64,000 nucleotides of DNA from GCA-2706205 sp964215955 (lineage in GTDB: Bacteria; Bdellovibrionota; Bacteriovoracia; Bacteriovoracales; Bacteriovoracaceae), in the NCBI GenBank assembly GCA_964215955.1, contig CAXPDR010000015.1, positions 20,423 to 84,422 of the forward strand. Direction: 5' to 3'. The position numbers and the translations under genes are program-made. The first letter of the stretch is position 1. Each line of letters begins with the position of its first letter. The notes beneath the pieces were generated by a model that was given only the letters and a program-made list of their open reading frames with translations, made no database searches and had not been told where the DNA came from. Below are positions 1 through 8,905 of the stretch, piece by piece.

Positions 1-288
1 CTTCCAGACAGTTATCTCTTTTGGCCTTCGACTAATAAAAATAAAAATAGGTACTGTTAAAGAAAGAAAGATACAAAAACTTAAATGCGTCGGTGAAAGC
101 CAATCGAAGAAACCTACCGGAAGAAAGTAAGTAAGAATCACAAAAGCAACTGCAAAACCATCCATTCCAAGAGTACTTGGACTAGAGATTCCATTATTAG
201 TTGTCAGTTGTGAAAGACTTCCACTCAGACATAAAAAATACCCGCAAAAAAACGCTAATATAATTCTAATAAAATCAAGTTCTAACAT
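1..288 (-). CDS. FecCD/BtuC-type ABC importer permease (partial)
   Basis: The window cuts this gene after 96 N-terminal residues. The ATG at 288 overlaps the end of the upstream ATPase gene by 7 nt. The translation begins MLELDFIRIILAFFCGYF, a membrane segment, and continues with LSGSLSQLTTNNGISSPSTL and then GMDGFAVAFV. This follows the FecCD/BtuC permease consensus, in which an LxGxxxQxxxxNPLxxPxxLG segment follows the first transmembrane helix. Members form the membrane channel of importers for iron-siderophore, heme or vitamin B12. With the ATPase and binding-protein genes just upstream, this completes a three-part importer. The substrate cannot be told from the sequence. The family call is fairly safe, but most of the protein lies outside the window. 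Confidence 0.8.
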   Translation of the reverse strand, partial: MLELDFIRIILAFFCGYFLCLSGSLSQLTTNNGISSPSTLGMDGFAVAFVILTYFLPVGFFDWLSPTHLSFCIFLSLTVPIFIFISRRPKEITVWK

Positions 289-872
289 AAACCAATCTTA
301 ATATAGTCTGCTTCGCTCTCTAACGAATATTCTTTATCTACTAATTTCTTAAGCTCTTCACTCTGATGCTCAATAATAACAATTCCTTTTCCTAAAGCCT
401 TTAAAGACTTTAAAAGAGCTAAGAATAAAGCTTTATTTTTTTTATCGAGAAAATGGAGAGGCTCATCAAAAAAGAAAAAATCTCCTCCCAGGTAGAGTGA
501 AATAAGTATTTTGATCATTTGATTCTGTCCACCACTCAAATTAACAATTGGCTTATCTAAATAATCAGACACATTTGAACTCCACTCATCAAAGAGCTTT
601 GTCTTTTCATACCTAAAAGCTGTCAACTCATTTAAACATTGTCTCGCACTAACTTTATTAAGGGGATTCAACTTTTCTTGGGATAAGAAGTTTGCTTTTT
701 CCTCAACAAACAATTCCTGTGAGTTTAATTTTAAATATTCAAAGAATGTGGTTTTTCCAACTCCATTTTCACCAATCAAAAGACAAATCTCACCAAGCTC
801 TAGGCTAAAACTCCCAATAATCGGTTTAGAGTTTACCAAGAATTTTTGTTTTTCTAATATTTCAATTAACAT
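282..872 (-). CDS. ABC transporter ATP-binding protein (BtuD/FepC type, short)
   Basis: A 196-residue ABC ATPase, shorter than the usual 240-260 for FecE/BtuD proteins. All catalytic elements are present: Walker A GENGVGKT at residues 34-41, a Q-loop glutamine near 65, the LSGGQ signature at 112-116, Walker B FFFFDEP around 132-138 and the H-loop histidine at 169. It would power uptake through the FecCD-like permease that follows. It overlaps the binding-protein gene upstream by 11 nt and the permease downstream by 7 nt, which suggests translational coupling. The shortness comes from compact N- and C-terminal ends and not from loss of a motif, so it should be active. Confidence 0.88.
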   Translation of the reverse strand: MLIEILEKQKFLVNSKPIIGSFSLELGEICLLIGENGVGKTTFFEYLKLNSQELFVEEKANFLSQEKLNPLNKVSARQCLNELTAFRYEKTKLFDEWSSNVSDYLDKPIVNLSGGQNQMIKILISLYLGGDFFFFDEPLHFLDKKNKALFLALLKSLKALGKGIVIIEHQSEELKKLVDKEYSLESEADYIKIGLC

Positions 873-1671
873 AACTTTGAAACTCTTTAGAAGATAAATA
901 TTTCAATAATTCAATTTGCCTAATGCCAGGAATCATAATTCCCCTAAAAGCAATATTCAATTTTCTATTTTTAAGAAGTTTTACTTGGGGTGATTCCAGC
1001 TTTTTTTCCAATATCCCAATTTCAATAGGGCGGTTAATTCTGGACCTCATTTTTTTTGACCAAGGTGTATACCCTAACTCACTGGGATAAGTTTTAAATC
1101 CCTTCAAAAGTTTTAAGCTTTTTACAAAACCATCATTGGTAATAATTAAGTCCGGATACTTATATCCAATTTTTCCTAAAAAAAATAAATATGTCCCAGT
1201 CGGTACTTTCAAGTTAGTTTTTATTTTTTCTAAAGTCGATTTGAGAGATGCAATCTTTTTATCACAAGATTTAAGAAGAAAAGAAATTTTATCAAGAAGA
1301 AAATCAACTGTTTCAAATGGGTTCTGCCCAACTGTTTTTATCTCAAGCGATTTTATTTCATGATGGTTTTGAAGCTCTCGTGTGAGTTCTCTACTTTGAT
1401 CATATATCACGAAATGATTCTTAAAACGCTCGAGTGTTCTCTTAGAAAGAAAGATTCCTCCAGCTAGAACTTCCTTATTAAAGTCTTTTTCTAATAAATG
1501 AAACTTAGAAACAGCTTTAAGTCTTTTATCACTCAATAAATCAAGTTTTTCTAACAGCATGGTAACCGGGCCAGATAAAGAAACTAAATCTTGCCTTAAG
1601 GAGCAAGAGAAACCATTTTTTATATTTACCAAAAAAAGAAAAATTAAAATAAGCCTAGAAGCCATTTTCAT
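862..1671 (-). CDS. Predicted periplasmic substrate-binding protein of the ABC importer
   Basis: A 269-residue protein with a hydrophobic N-terminal stretch (residues 5-22, RLILIFLFLVNI...) ending at a Cys. It is either a Sec signal peptide or a poor lipobox (GFSC). The body has the PDLIITNDGFVKSL pattern and a C-terminal helical segment, consistent with class III (TroA/BtuF-like) binding proteins, though similarity is weak. The main support is position: it sits directly upstream of, and overlapping, the ATPase gene. It starts inside the end of rnhA (17-nt overlap); an ATG at 1665 is an equally good start. The ligand is unknown. The role is inferred mostly from the operon. Confidence 0.62.
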   Translation of the reverse strand: MKMASRLILIFLFLVNIKNGFSCSLRQDLVSLSGPVTMLLEKLDLLSDKRLKAVSKFHLLEKDFNKEVLAGGIFLSKRTLERFKNHFVIYDQSRELTRELQNHHEIKSLEIKTVGQNPFETVDFLLDKISFLLKSCDKKIASLKSTLEKIKTNLKVPTGTYLFFLGKIGYKYPDLIITNDGFVKSLKLLKGFKTYPSELGYTPWSKKMRSRINRPIEIGILEKKLESPQVKLLKNRKLNIAFRGIMIPGIRQIELLKYLSSKEFQSYVN

Positions 1672-2281
1672 CTAAGGCCTTGTTAGCAAGACCATCCACA
1701 TATTCATTTTGAGCATGCCCTGCATGACCTTTAACCCAATTAAACTCGACTCTACAAATTTCCCTTAATTCATCAAGTTTTTTCCAAAGCTCAACATTTT
1801 CAGGAGCTTTATTATCTGCTTTTTTCCAGCCACGACGTTTCCAACCGGCTACCCAAGACTTCATTCCATCAACAACATATTTAGAATCAGTATATACATA
1901 TACAGAATGCATTGGGGTAATAATATCGGCTAGATACTCCAAGCCAAATATCACGGCACTCAGTTCCATTTTATTATTGGTAGTGTGGTTAAAATGCTTA
2001 GCATCCTCATGAACAATATCAGAATTAAAGTCCTGAATAAGAAAACCATAGGAACCAGGTCCCGGATTTCCACGACAAGCACCATCAGTATACAATGCAT
2101 ATGCAGTAGAGTTTTTTGAAACTTCACTTGGAACTCGAAATTCACTAATCTTCTGTTCTTTTTTAGGCTCTTTATAGCTTTCAAGATTGTTTTTTAAGAT
2201 ATCAATCGCACCTTTAGATTCTTCATCACTTAGGGCCTTTGACAATTCTGCTAGATATTTCTTTAGGGTGCTTTTTTTCAT
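1655..2281 (-). CDS. rnhA: Ribonuclease HI with N-terminal extension
   Basis: RNase HI degrades the RNA strand of RNA-DNA hybrids (R-loops, primers) in the cytoplasm. The catalytic acidic residues are visible: D66 in YTDGACRGNPG, E106 in NNKMELSAV, D132 in YTDSKYV, and D196 in NEYVDGLAN. The conserved HAGHAQNE loop precedes the last. At 208 residues it is about 50 longer than E. coli RNase HI because of a charged, helical N-terminal extension (residues 1-58) that is not a recognisable hybrid-binding domain. It is the first gene of a minus-strand unit that continues into an ABC importer. The functional link to that importer is unclear and may only be shared transcription. Confidence 0.95.
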   Translation of the reverse strand: MKKSTLKKYLAELSKALSDEESKGAIDILKNNLESYKEPKKEQKISEFRVPSEVSKNSTAYALYTDGACRGNPGPGSYGFLIQDFNSDIVHEDAKHFNHTTNNKMELSAVIFGLEYLADIITPMHSVYVYTDSKYVVDGMKSWVAGWKRRGWKKADNKAPENVELWKKLDELREICRVEFNWVKGHAGHAQNEYVDGLANKALDENGF

Positions 2282-2419
2282 AATAATTTCACTATGCTAG
2301 ATAAATGTTAAAATGTCACGAATAACGCACTCCACAACACACCTTAAGAAACTTCTTTTCAAATTTCTCAATTTTTTATATTGTGTCTCATTATTTTTTG
2401 AGATTTTGAGGTAAATATT

Positions 2420-2917
2420 TTGGATATCAATTACTCCATTAAAGTTTATAAGCAATATTTTAACTTTGCTTCATCCCATTTCCTTATTTTTGAGGATGGT
2501 ACTAGAGAACCCCTTCATGGGCATAATTACCGTGTCATGATGAAAGGAGAAGCTGGTGAATTACAAGGTGATATGGTTTTTGATTTTCTAGACATTAAAC
2601 CTATTGTAAGAGAAGTTTGCGACTCCCTTGATCATAAGCTTTTGCTACCAAAAGAGAACAAACAACTAAAAATTTACGAAGAAGAAAACAATTATAAAAT
2701 CATCACTCCATGTGAGTCGATGTTCAGCTTTCCAAAGCAAGACGTTTTACTCCTTCCCATCTTAAATACAAGTGCTGAGAGATTGGCCGTCTATATTTGC
2801 TCTGAAGTAAGAAGACTAACATTTGAACGATTTAATTTTAAATTTGCAAATTTAGAGGTTGAAGTAGAAGAAACTCCAGGTCAGTCTGCAATATTTATCC
2901 ATAAGGAAGAATTATGA
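2420..2917 (+). CDS. 6-pyruvoyltetrahydropterin synthase family protein, PTPS-III type
   Basis: A 165-residue member of the QueD/PTPS family (COG0720). The zinc ligands are H20 (FASSHF), H33 and H35 (PLHGHNY), and the C-terminal region keeps the VEVEETPGQSA segment. The catalytic Cys of true PTPS and QueD (CxxxHGH) is absent: Arg29 occupies that position and Glu30 makes an ExxHGH motif. That motif is the described signature of PTPS-III, which makes 6-hydroxymethyl-dihydropterin from dihydroneopterin triphosphate and so replaces FolB in folate synthesis. Function is inferred from this motif. The start is TTG, chosen because GAGG lies 8 nt upstream and no other start fits. The next gene overlaps by 4 nt. 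Confidence 0.82.
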   Translation: MDINYSIKVYKQYFNFASSHFLIFEDGTREPLHGHNYRVMMKGEAGELQGDMVFDFLDIKPIVREVCDSLDHKLLLPKENKQLKIYEEENNYKIITPCESMFSFPKQDVLLLPILNTSAERLAVYICSEVRRLTFERFNFKFANLEVEVEETPGQSAIFIHKEEL

Positions 2918-3603
2918 TTTTCACCCCACTTACCTCCGGAACATCAGTTGAAGGTGTAGAAATTCCTGCTTTTAAAACAGACCTTAATGCTGATAAATAT
3001 CTATATCTTATGGCCGGAACTCATGGCGATGAAGTTGAGGGCGTTTATGTTCTTCAACAATTATTTGAATGGCTTAAAGGTGAACACTCCTTAAAAGACT
3101 TACCTATTGTTGTTGTTCCAATTTTAAATCCAGATGGTTACAGAAGTGGTTCTAGAGTAAACTCACACGCAGTAGACTTAAATAGAAATTATCCAACAGA
3201 AAACTGGACTGCTGAGTATAAAAAAGAAAAACATAACCCTGGTCCAGAAGCATTAAGCGAGCCTGAAAATAAATTTCTTGATAAGCTTTTTAATAAATTT
3301 AACCCAGGACTTATTATATCTTTTCATTCATGGAAGCCAATTCTTAACTTTAACAGTGATTGTGAAGACGTTGCAGAATACCTCTCATCCTATAATGAGT
3401 ATCCAGTGACAGGAGATATTGGATACCCAACACCAGGCTCTTTAGGAACATATGCTCCAGAAAGATACAAATCACCAGTTATTACATTTGAGTGCCCTGT
3501 TTTAAATGATGACATTTCTTTAAAGAAGATCTGGGAAGAAAATGAAGAAGGTTTAAAAAGCTTTATGCAAAGTGAGCTTTTAATTAAGAAATTAAATAAT
3601 TAA
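2914..3603 (+). CDS. M14-family zinc peptidase (MpaA-like)
   Basis: A 229-residue zinc carboxypeptidase-fold protein. Metal ligands are H37 and E40 in AGTHGDEVEG and H138 in SFHSW. The substrate-binding NPDG (72-75) and DLNRNYP (about 88-94) motifs and a catalytic Glu in the VITFECP segment (E193) are present. The size and the GTHGDE/NRNYP pattern match murein tripeptide amidase A (MpaA), which cuts the gamma-D-Glu-diaminopimelate bond during peptidoglycan recycling. No signal peptide is seen, so it should act in the cytoplasm. The ATG overlaps the PTPS-like stop (ATGA arrangement), and the 3' end overlaps the convergent truB by 4 nt. Other M14 amidases or deacylases are possible. Confidence 0.82.
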   Translation: MIFTPLTSGTSVEGVEIPAFKTDLNADKYLYLMAGTHGDEVEGVYVLQQLFEWLKGEHSLKDLPIVVVPILNPDGYRSGSRVNSHAVDLNRNYPTENWTAEYKKEKHNPGPEALSEPENKFLDKLFNKFNPGLIISFHSWKPILNFNSDCEDVAEYLSSYNEYPVTGDIGYPTPGSLGTYAPERYKSPVITFECPVLNDDISLKKIWEENEEGLKSFMQSELLIKKLNN

Positions 3604-4508
3604 CTGAAGTTTACCTTAGATACAATTTCGCCTTCAACAATTGAAGCCAAACCTAGCAGTTTCCTATCTAAACTTCGAACCCAATAATAATTAAAGTCTA
3701 GCCCATCCTCGGTAATGGAGTCGGCTCTATCAACCTTTAACTTAACACCATTACTATAAAGCTTAGCTTCTTTTGGAGCGAAGTTAATACTTTTAAACTT
3801 CAAAACCTCATCAACTTCAATAAAAGGAATTTGAGTCTCTTTATCAAAATCATTACTTATAGCATTTTCAAGTGTACAGCCTCCAACGCTTTCACGAGTT
3901 AAATCCTGAAGCGTTCCGAGAGTACCAAGGTCCTTGGCAATATCGGAAAAAAGAGTTCGTATATATGTACCTGAGCTCACTGTTGCTCTTATTTTTAGGA
4001 TAGGAAATTTATAGTCTACAACTTCAATACTATAAACTTCTCTTCTTTTTTTCTCTTTTTTGATTTCAACACCTTCTCGCGCCCATTCATGCAGAGCTTT
4101 TCCTTCAAACTTAGCTGCGGAATACTTATGTGGTGCTTGCCAATACTCACCTAGAAATTTCTTTTCTACTGTCTCTTGTAGAAAGTTTTTATCAAACTGA
4201 GAAATGACATTTTTTAAATAATCGGAATCATCTTCCTGAGAACAATCTACAGTCATATCCCCTGTTGGAGTTTCTTTCCCCAGGATACCAACTGCCAAAT
4301 AAGTTTTTGGAAGGCATTCATGAATATATTCATTTAGCCTCTGTGCCCCAGCGACTCCTAACATTAAAACACCATCAGCAAAGGGATCAAGTGTTCCGAA
4401 GTGACCAACCTTTCCTAATTTTTTAAGGATAGGTTTCCAAGTTCTTATAACATCGTAGGATGATATATCCTTGGGTTTATTGACATTAAGAATGACAGGT
4501 TTATTCAT
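3600..4508 (-). CDS. truB: tRNA pseudouridine-55 synthase
   Basis: TruB converts U55 of tRNA T-loops to pseudouridine. The N-terminus LNVNKPKDISSYDVI and the catalytic motif GHFGTLDPFADGVL, with nucleophile Asp41, are diagnostic. The SGTYIRTLFSDIAKDLG segment of the PUA-adjacent region is also intact. At 302 residues it has normal length. The ATG lies inside the end of rbfA (8-nt overlap), placing it last in rimP-nusA-infB-rbfA-truB, the usual proteobacterial order except that rpsO and pnp do not follow. The convergent M14 peptidase gene overlaps its stop. Confidence 0.97.
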   Translation of the reverse strand: MNKPVILNVNKPKDISSYDVIRTWKPILKKLGKVGHFGTLDPFADGVLMLGVAGAQRLNEYIHECLPKTYLAVGILGKETPTGDMTVDCSQEDDSDYLKNVISQFDKNFLQETVEKKFLGEYWQAPHKYSAAKFEGKALHEWAREGVEIKKEKKRREVYSIEVVDYKFPILKIRATVSSGTYIRTLFSDIAKDLGTLGTLQDLTRESVGGCTLENAISNDFDKETQIPFIEVDEVLKFKSINFAPKEAKLYSNGVKLKVDRADSITEDGLDFNYYWVRSLDRKLLGLASIVEGEIVSKVNFS

Positions 4509-4851
4509 CTGTAGATTTTTTAAGGAGGCTCTCTATATTTCTTTCGTCTTCAAATTGACTATCATAAATGAGCTCTAGCGCAGGAGTATGTCTTACATTT
4601 AACTCTTTAGCTAAAATTGCTCTGAGTTTTTTACCAACACCATCAAAAGCCTCTTTGGCATCTCCACGCTTGCTAGCATCAAAAGTATCCCAATAAACTT
4701 TTGCCATAGAATAGTCATTTGAAAGCTCAACTCTAGTAACGCTGACCAAAGTTAATCTTGGATCAGCGATACTTTTTCTAAGAGCTATATTAATTTCGTT
4801 TTTAATTCTTTCTTCGAAAATTGATTTATTATGTCCCTGTTTCCTGGCCAT
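4501..4851 (-). CDS. rbfA: Ribosome-binding factor A
   Basis: A 116-residue KH-like protein that assists maturation of the 16S rRNA 5' end in the 30S subunit. The pattern NIALRKSIADPRLTLVSVT, then VELSNDYSMAKVYWD, and the HTPALELIYD segment near the C-terminus are characteristic of RbfA. It lies between infB (9-nt gap) and truB (overlap). A weak AGG is located upstream of the ATG. Nothing in it departs from the family. Confidence 0.96.
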   Translation of the reverse strand: MARKQGHNKSIFEERIKNEINIALRKSIADPRLTLVSVTRVELSNDYSMAKVYWDTFDASKRGDAKEAFDGVGKKLRAILAKELNVRHTPALELIYDSQFEDERNIESLLKKSTDE

Positions 4852-4860
4852 ATACTATAC

Positions 4861-7461
4861 CTAATTAAAAGCTGTATCTAACTTTCTTTCTTTTTTCTCT
4901 AATATATAAGCTTCGATAAGGTCATTGTTCTTAATATCATTATAACCTTCAAGGGCCATACCACATTCATAACCATTACCAACTTCTTTGACTTCATCTT
5001 TGAAACGTTTAAGAGTAGAAAGCTTTCCATCAAACATAATTTTTCCACCTCTAAGAAGTCGAATATTACAACCCCTTTCAATTTTTCCATCGATAACACC
5101 ACAACCTGCGATAGTACCAACTTTTGGAATATTAAATGTATCTCTAACTTCAGCACGTCCAATATATTTTTCTACACTTTCAGGGGTTAACATTCCTTCA
5201 AGAGCAGCTGTTACATCATCAATTAATTCATAAATGATAGAATAAGTTCTAACATCAACACCTTTTTGCTCTGCCAGCTTTCTCGCAGATGTAACAGGTC
5301 TCATATTAAAGCCAATAATATACCCGTTTGTATTTGCGGCCATATTTACATCATTATCTGTAATCGCTCCAACCCCACCAGCGATAATATCCACAGAAAC
5401 TTCATCATTTCCAAGAGCATTAAGAGCCTCTTTAATCGCTTCATATGAACCTTGAACATCTGATCTGACAACAAGATTTAATACTTTCTTTTCATCGGTT
5501 GCAAGATTAGCATCAGCAAAGAAGTCCTCTAGAGAAGCAACTTTTGGAACCTCAACACTTTCAAGTTTCTTTCTATCTGCAACTCTATTATCTACAACTT
5601 TTTTAGCTTCCCTTTCATTCTTAACAACGTTTAAAGTATCACCGGGAATAGGCGGTTCATTTAAACCTAAAATTTGAACAGGAATAGATGGTCCAGCTTC
5701 ACTAACATTTTTACCCGCAGGATCCATTAATGTTCTTGCTCGTCCATAACATTCACCTACGACAACAGCATCACCCTTCTTCAAAGTACCACGTTGAACT
5801 AATACTGTTGCAACTGGTCCTCTTCCAGACTCAATCTTTGATTCTATTATGATTCCTTCAGCTTTACCTTTAGGACTTTCTCTTAAGTCCATCATTTCAG
5901 CCTGAAGCTTAATATTCTCTAGAAGATCATCAATCCCATCACCATTAAGAGCTGAAACAGGAACATACATCGTTTCACCACCCCAGTCTTCTGGAACAAG
6001 TTCAAACTCCGTTAGTTCTTGTTTTATTCTTTCAGGATTTGCACCCTCCTTATCCATTTTATTAACAGCAATGATGATTGGACAACCTGCATTTCTAGCA
6101 TACCTAATTGATTCTTTTGTTTGTGGCATAACGCCATCATCAGCAGCAACGACAAGAACGACAATGTCAGTTACATTAGCACCCCTTTGTCTCATAGAAC
6201 CGAAAGCCGCGTGACCTGGGGTATCTAGAAAAGTAATAGTGGCGTCACTTACTTTAACAGAATAAGCACCAATATGTTGTGTAATCCCACCTGCTTCACC
6301 TTCAGTAACCTTCGCTTTTCTAATAGTGTCTAATAGAGTCGTTTTACCATGATCAACATGTCCCATTACAGTGATAATTGGATTTCTTAGAGGTAAGTCT
6401 GAATTAGACTTTTTAGCAGTTTCATTACCTAGAACTGCCGTTTCATCAAAAGCTTTGTTCTCAGCTCTATAATCATAAAGCTCTGCAATTTCACTTGCTA
6501 GAGTTAAGCCGATATCATCATCAGCTTTTACTAAAAGATTTAAATCTAAACATTTATTTTTGAAATTCTCAAATTTCTGACTCAGTTTTTGTGCTAACTC
6601 GCTAGCTTTAACCGATCCAAATATATGAACAACTCTTTTCGAATCTTTAACTTCAGTAAGTTCTGTTTTCTTAGTATCAGAACCATGATAAACTTTTTTC
6701 TTTTTAAGTGGAGTATAAACAGTTCTCCCCATAACCGTTGAAGCAAGTTTCATTTCTTCATCGGCTCTTATCTGAGTCATATCCTTAGCTTTACCAGCAG
6801 TTCCTTTTTTAGAAACGATTGCTGCTAGATCTCCCATTCTCTTCTTCGAAGCACCAGCTTGTTTATCTGCATTTGCAGCATCAGCTGGACTCGCTGTTCG
6901 ATTTTCAGAAAATTTTCTTTGAGGTGAATCAGATGTTTTTTCCTCTTTCTTTTCTTCCTTTGCTTCAGGAACAAAAACAGGTGTGAAGGCATGCATTTTT
7001 TCTTTATACACATCTTTTTTCTCTGATTCATCAGATGAATTCTCTTCCGACTTAGCTGTCTTCTTTACGACTTTCTTTTTACGTACTACAGTTGTCTTTT
7101 TAACCTTGCTTTCCTCAGTCTCTTCAGGCTTAACTTCAGCTTCCGAAGCTTCTTTCCCAACGACTTCAGCTTTAACCTCAACCTTCGGTTCTTCCTCTTT
7201 AGGTGCGACTGGCTCAGCAGATTTCTTTATAACCTTCTTAACTACTTTCTTTTTAGTTACCTTCTTTTTGGTAACTTTCTTTTTAGCTTTCTTTTCTGGT
7301 GCAGATGCTGGAGAGAAAGCACCCATTGCTTTTTCAACATCATCATCCTGTAAAGTAACCATATGGTTCCTTACATTCATTCCCATATCTTTGAGCTTAT
7401 CTACTAAGTCGATTGCACCAATTCCTAGCTCATTGGCCAATTCAAAAACTTTTTTAGGCAT
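4861..7461 (-). CDS. infB: Translation initiation factor IF-2
   Basis: GTPase that brings initiator tRNA to the 30S subunit. It has an IF2_N domain at residues 1-45, a long low-complexity linker (about 55-210) dominated by alternating Lys- and Glu-rich runs such as KKKVTKKKVTKKKVVKK, and a second IF2_N-like segment around 275-340. The G domain follows with G1 GHVDHGKT (367-374), G3 DTPGH (413-417) and G4 NKMD (467-470), then domains II-IV to residue 866. The PAKT-like basic/acidic linker is longer and more repetitive than in E. coli, as in other delta-proteobacterial-type IF-2s. A 14-nt gap separates it from nusA. The antisense reading frames over the linker are by-products of its composition. 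Confidence 0.98.
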   Translation of the reverse strand: MPKKVFELANELGIGAIDLVDKLKDMGMNVRNHMVTLQDDDVEKAMGAFSPASAPEKKAKKKVTKKKVTKKKVVKKVIKKSAEPVAPKEEEPKVEVKAEVVGKEASEAEVKPEETEESKVKKTTVVRKKKVVKKTAKSEENSSDESEKKDVYKEKMHAFTPVFVPEAKEEKKEEKTSDSPQRKFSENRTASPADAANADKQAGASKKRMGDLAAIVSKKGTAGKAKDMTQIRADEEMKLASTVMGRTVYTPLKKKKVYHGSDTKKTELTEVKDSKRVVHIFGSVKASELAQKLSQKFENFKNKCLDLNLLVKADDDIGLTLASEIAELYDYRAENKAFDETAVLGNETAKKSNSDLPLRNPIITVMGHVDHGKTTLLDTIRKAKVTEGEAGGITQHIGAYSVKVSDATITFLDTPGHAAFGSMRQRGANVTDIVVLVVAADDGVMPQTKESIRYARNAGCPIIIAVNKMDKEGANPERIKQELTEFELVPEDWGGETMYVPVSALNGDGIDDLLENIKLQAEMMDLRESPKGKAEGIIIESKIESGRGPVATVLVQRGTLKKGDAVVVGECYGRARTLMDPAGKNVSEAGPSIPVQILGLNEPPIPGDTLNVVKNEREAKKVVDNRVADRKKLESVEVPKVASLEDFFADANLATDEKKVLNLVVRSDVQGSYEAIKEALNALGNDEVSVDIIAGGVGAITDNDVNMAANTNGYIIGFNMRPVTSARKLAEQKGVDVRTYSIIYELIDDVTAALEGMLTPESVEKYIGRAEVRDTFNIPKVGTIAGCGVIDGKIERGCNIRLLRGGKIMFDGKLSTLKRFKDEVKEVGNGYECGMALEGYNDIKNNDLIEAYILEKKERKLDTAFN

Positions 7462-7475
7462 CTAATTTCTCCAAA

Positions 7476-8894
7476 TTATTTTAATTTAAAAGCAGCTAAT
7501 TCTTCTCTTAATCTTCTCTCTGCATCCGAGAATTTATCTCCATCTTCTTCAGAGGATTCTGCAGAAGCTGATTCTTTAATCATTCCCATTTTTGCAGAAG
7601 GTACCGCAGATGCAGAAATGATTTCTGCTTCTTCTTCTGGTTCATTATTTATTTCTTCGTTTTCAATTGCAGAAGCAGCTGATTCAATCAGTTTCACAGC
7701 CTCATCGTTTTCACAACTTAACAATTTAACTACATCTTCCGGTTGACTCGCACTCAAATCGATAATCGACATAATTCCTGACTGAACAAGAACTTGAGCA
7801 GAGGCTTCATTTACATTTTCAAGTTGTAATAAGTTCTCAACAGCAAGCTTAACCTTTTCTTGTAACTTAGATTTAGAAATAATGTTAACTTTCCAACCGC
7901 TTAACATAGCTGCTAGCCTAACATTTTGTCCTCTTCTACCAATAGCAAGTGATAACTGGTCTTCTTCAACAATCACATCGAGTATATGTTCATCATAATT
8001 AACATTAATAGAAGTAATTTCCGATGGAGCTAATGCATTTTTTACGAAAATCTCAACATCATCATGCCATTTTACAATATCAATTTTTTCACCCTGAAGT
8101 TCATTAACAATATTTTGAACTCTTGAGCCTTTCATACCAACACATGCACCAACAGGATCAATATCTCTATCAACAGTGAACACAGCAATCTTCGCTCTAT
8201 GTCCTGGCTCTCTTGCAGCTGCTTTAATTTCAATCGTTCCATCTTGAATTTCTGGAACTTCAGTTTCAAAAAGCTTAACTAAAAACATAGGAGATGTTCT
8301 AGAACATCTAATCTCAGGACCTCTGTTAGTCATAACAACTTCTGAAAGGTAAGCTTGTACTCTATCTCCAGGCTTAAAAGTTTCACCATAGATAATTTCT
8401 TTTCTCGTAAGAATTGCATCTGCTTTACCTAGGTCTAAAATAACATTACCTCTTTCGTATCTTCTAACGATACCTGTAACGAGGTCTCCTTCTCTATGTT
8501 TAAAATCAGCAAAAAGAATTTCTCTTTCAGCATCTCTTACCTTTTGAAAAATGATTTGCTTTGCTGTTTGTATATCAACTCTTGAAAATTTTGGATCTTC
8601 AATTTTAATACCTAACTGATCACCAACCTCACAGTCTTCGTCTAGTTCTTTAGCTGAACCAAAGTCAATTTCAACAATTGAATCTTTAACTGCATCAACG
8701 ACATTTTTGTATTGAAATATTTCAATTTCACCATCATCTTCATTATATCTTGCTTCATATTCCCCCTGAATACCAAACTTTTTCCTAGCCGTTACTAGGA
8801 AGGCCTGCTCGATAGCACCAATAACGATCTCTCTCTTGATACCTCTGTCTTTACCTAACAATTCAATAACTTTACCAATTTCTGAAAAATTCAC
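7476..8894 (-). CDS. nusA: Transcription termination/antitermination protein NusA
   Basis: RNA polymerase-binding factor for pausing, termination and antitermination. Domains in order: N-terminal polymerase-binding domain (1-125), S1 (about 135-200), KH1 with GMKGSR (253-258) and KH2 with IGRRGQN (318-324). One helical repeat follows (about 355-410) and then an acidic Glu/Ser-rich tail (410-460). The tail ends in a predicted helix, RRLREELAAF. The total of 472 residues is slightly shorter than the 495 of E. coli, which has two acidic repeats. It lies 11 nt downstream of rimP. NusA autoregulates this operon in E. coli, which makes the hairpin in the rimP leader (9436-9470) of interest. Confidence 0.97.
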   Translation of the reverse strand: MNFSEIGKVIELLGKDRGIKREIVIGAIEQAFLVTARKKFGIQGEYEARYNEDDGEIEIFQYKNVVDAVKDSIVEIDFGSAKELDEDCEVGDQLGIKIEDPKFSRVDIQTAKQIIFQKVRDAEREILFADFKHREGDLVTGIVRRYERGNVILDLGKADAILTRKEIIYGETFKPGDRVQAYLSEVVMTNRGPEIRCSRTSPMFLVKLFETEVPEIQDGTIEIKAAAREPGHRAKIAVFTVDRDIDPVGACVGMKGSRVQNIVNELQGEKIDIVKWHDDVEIFVKNALAPSEITSINVNYDEHILDVIVEEDQLSLAIGRRGQNVRLAAMLSGWKVNIISKSKLQEKVKLAVENLLQLENVNEASAQVLVQSGIMSIIDLSASQPEDVVKLLSCENDEAVKLIESAASAIENEEINNEPEEEAEIISASAVPSAKMGMIKESASAESSEEDGDKFSDAERRLREELAAFKLK

Positions 8895-8905
8895 TATTTT
8901 TCTCC

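Noticed and set aside
6983..7465. 160-residue plus-strand frame opposite infB
   Set aside because: It is the complement of the Lys/Glu-rich linker of IF-2 and reads as Ser/Thr/Phe low complexity. IF-2 is clearly the real gene.
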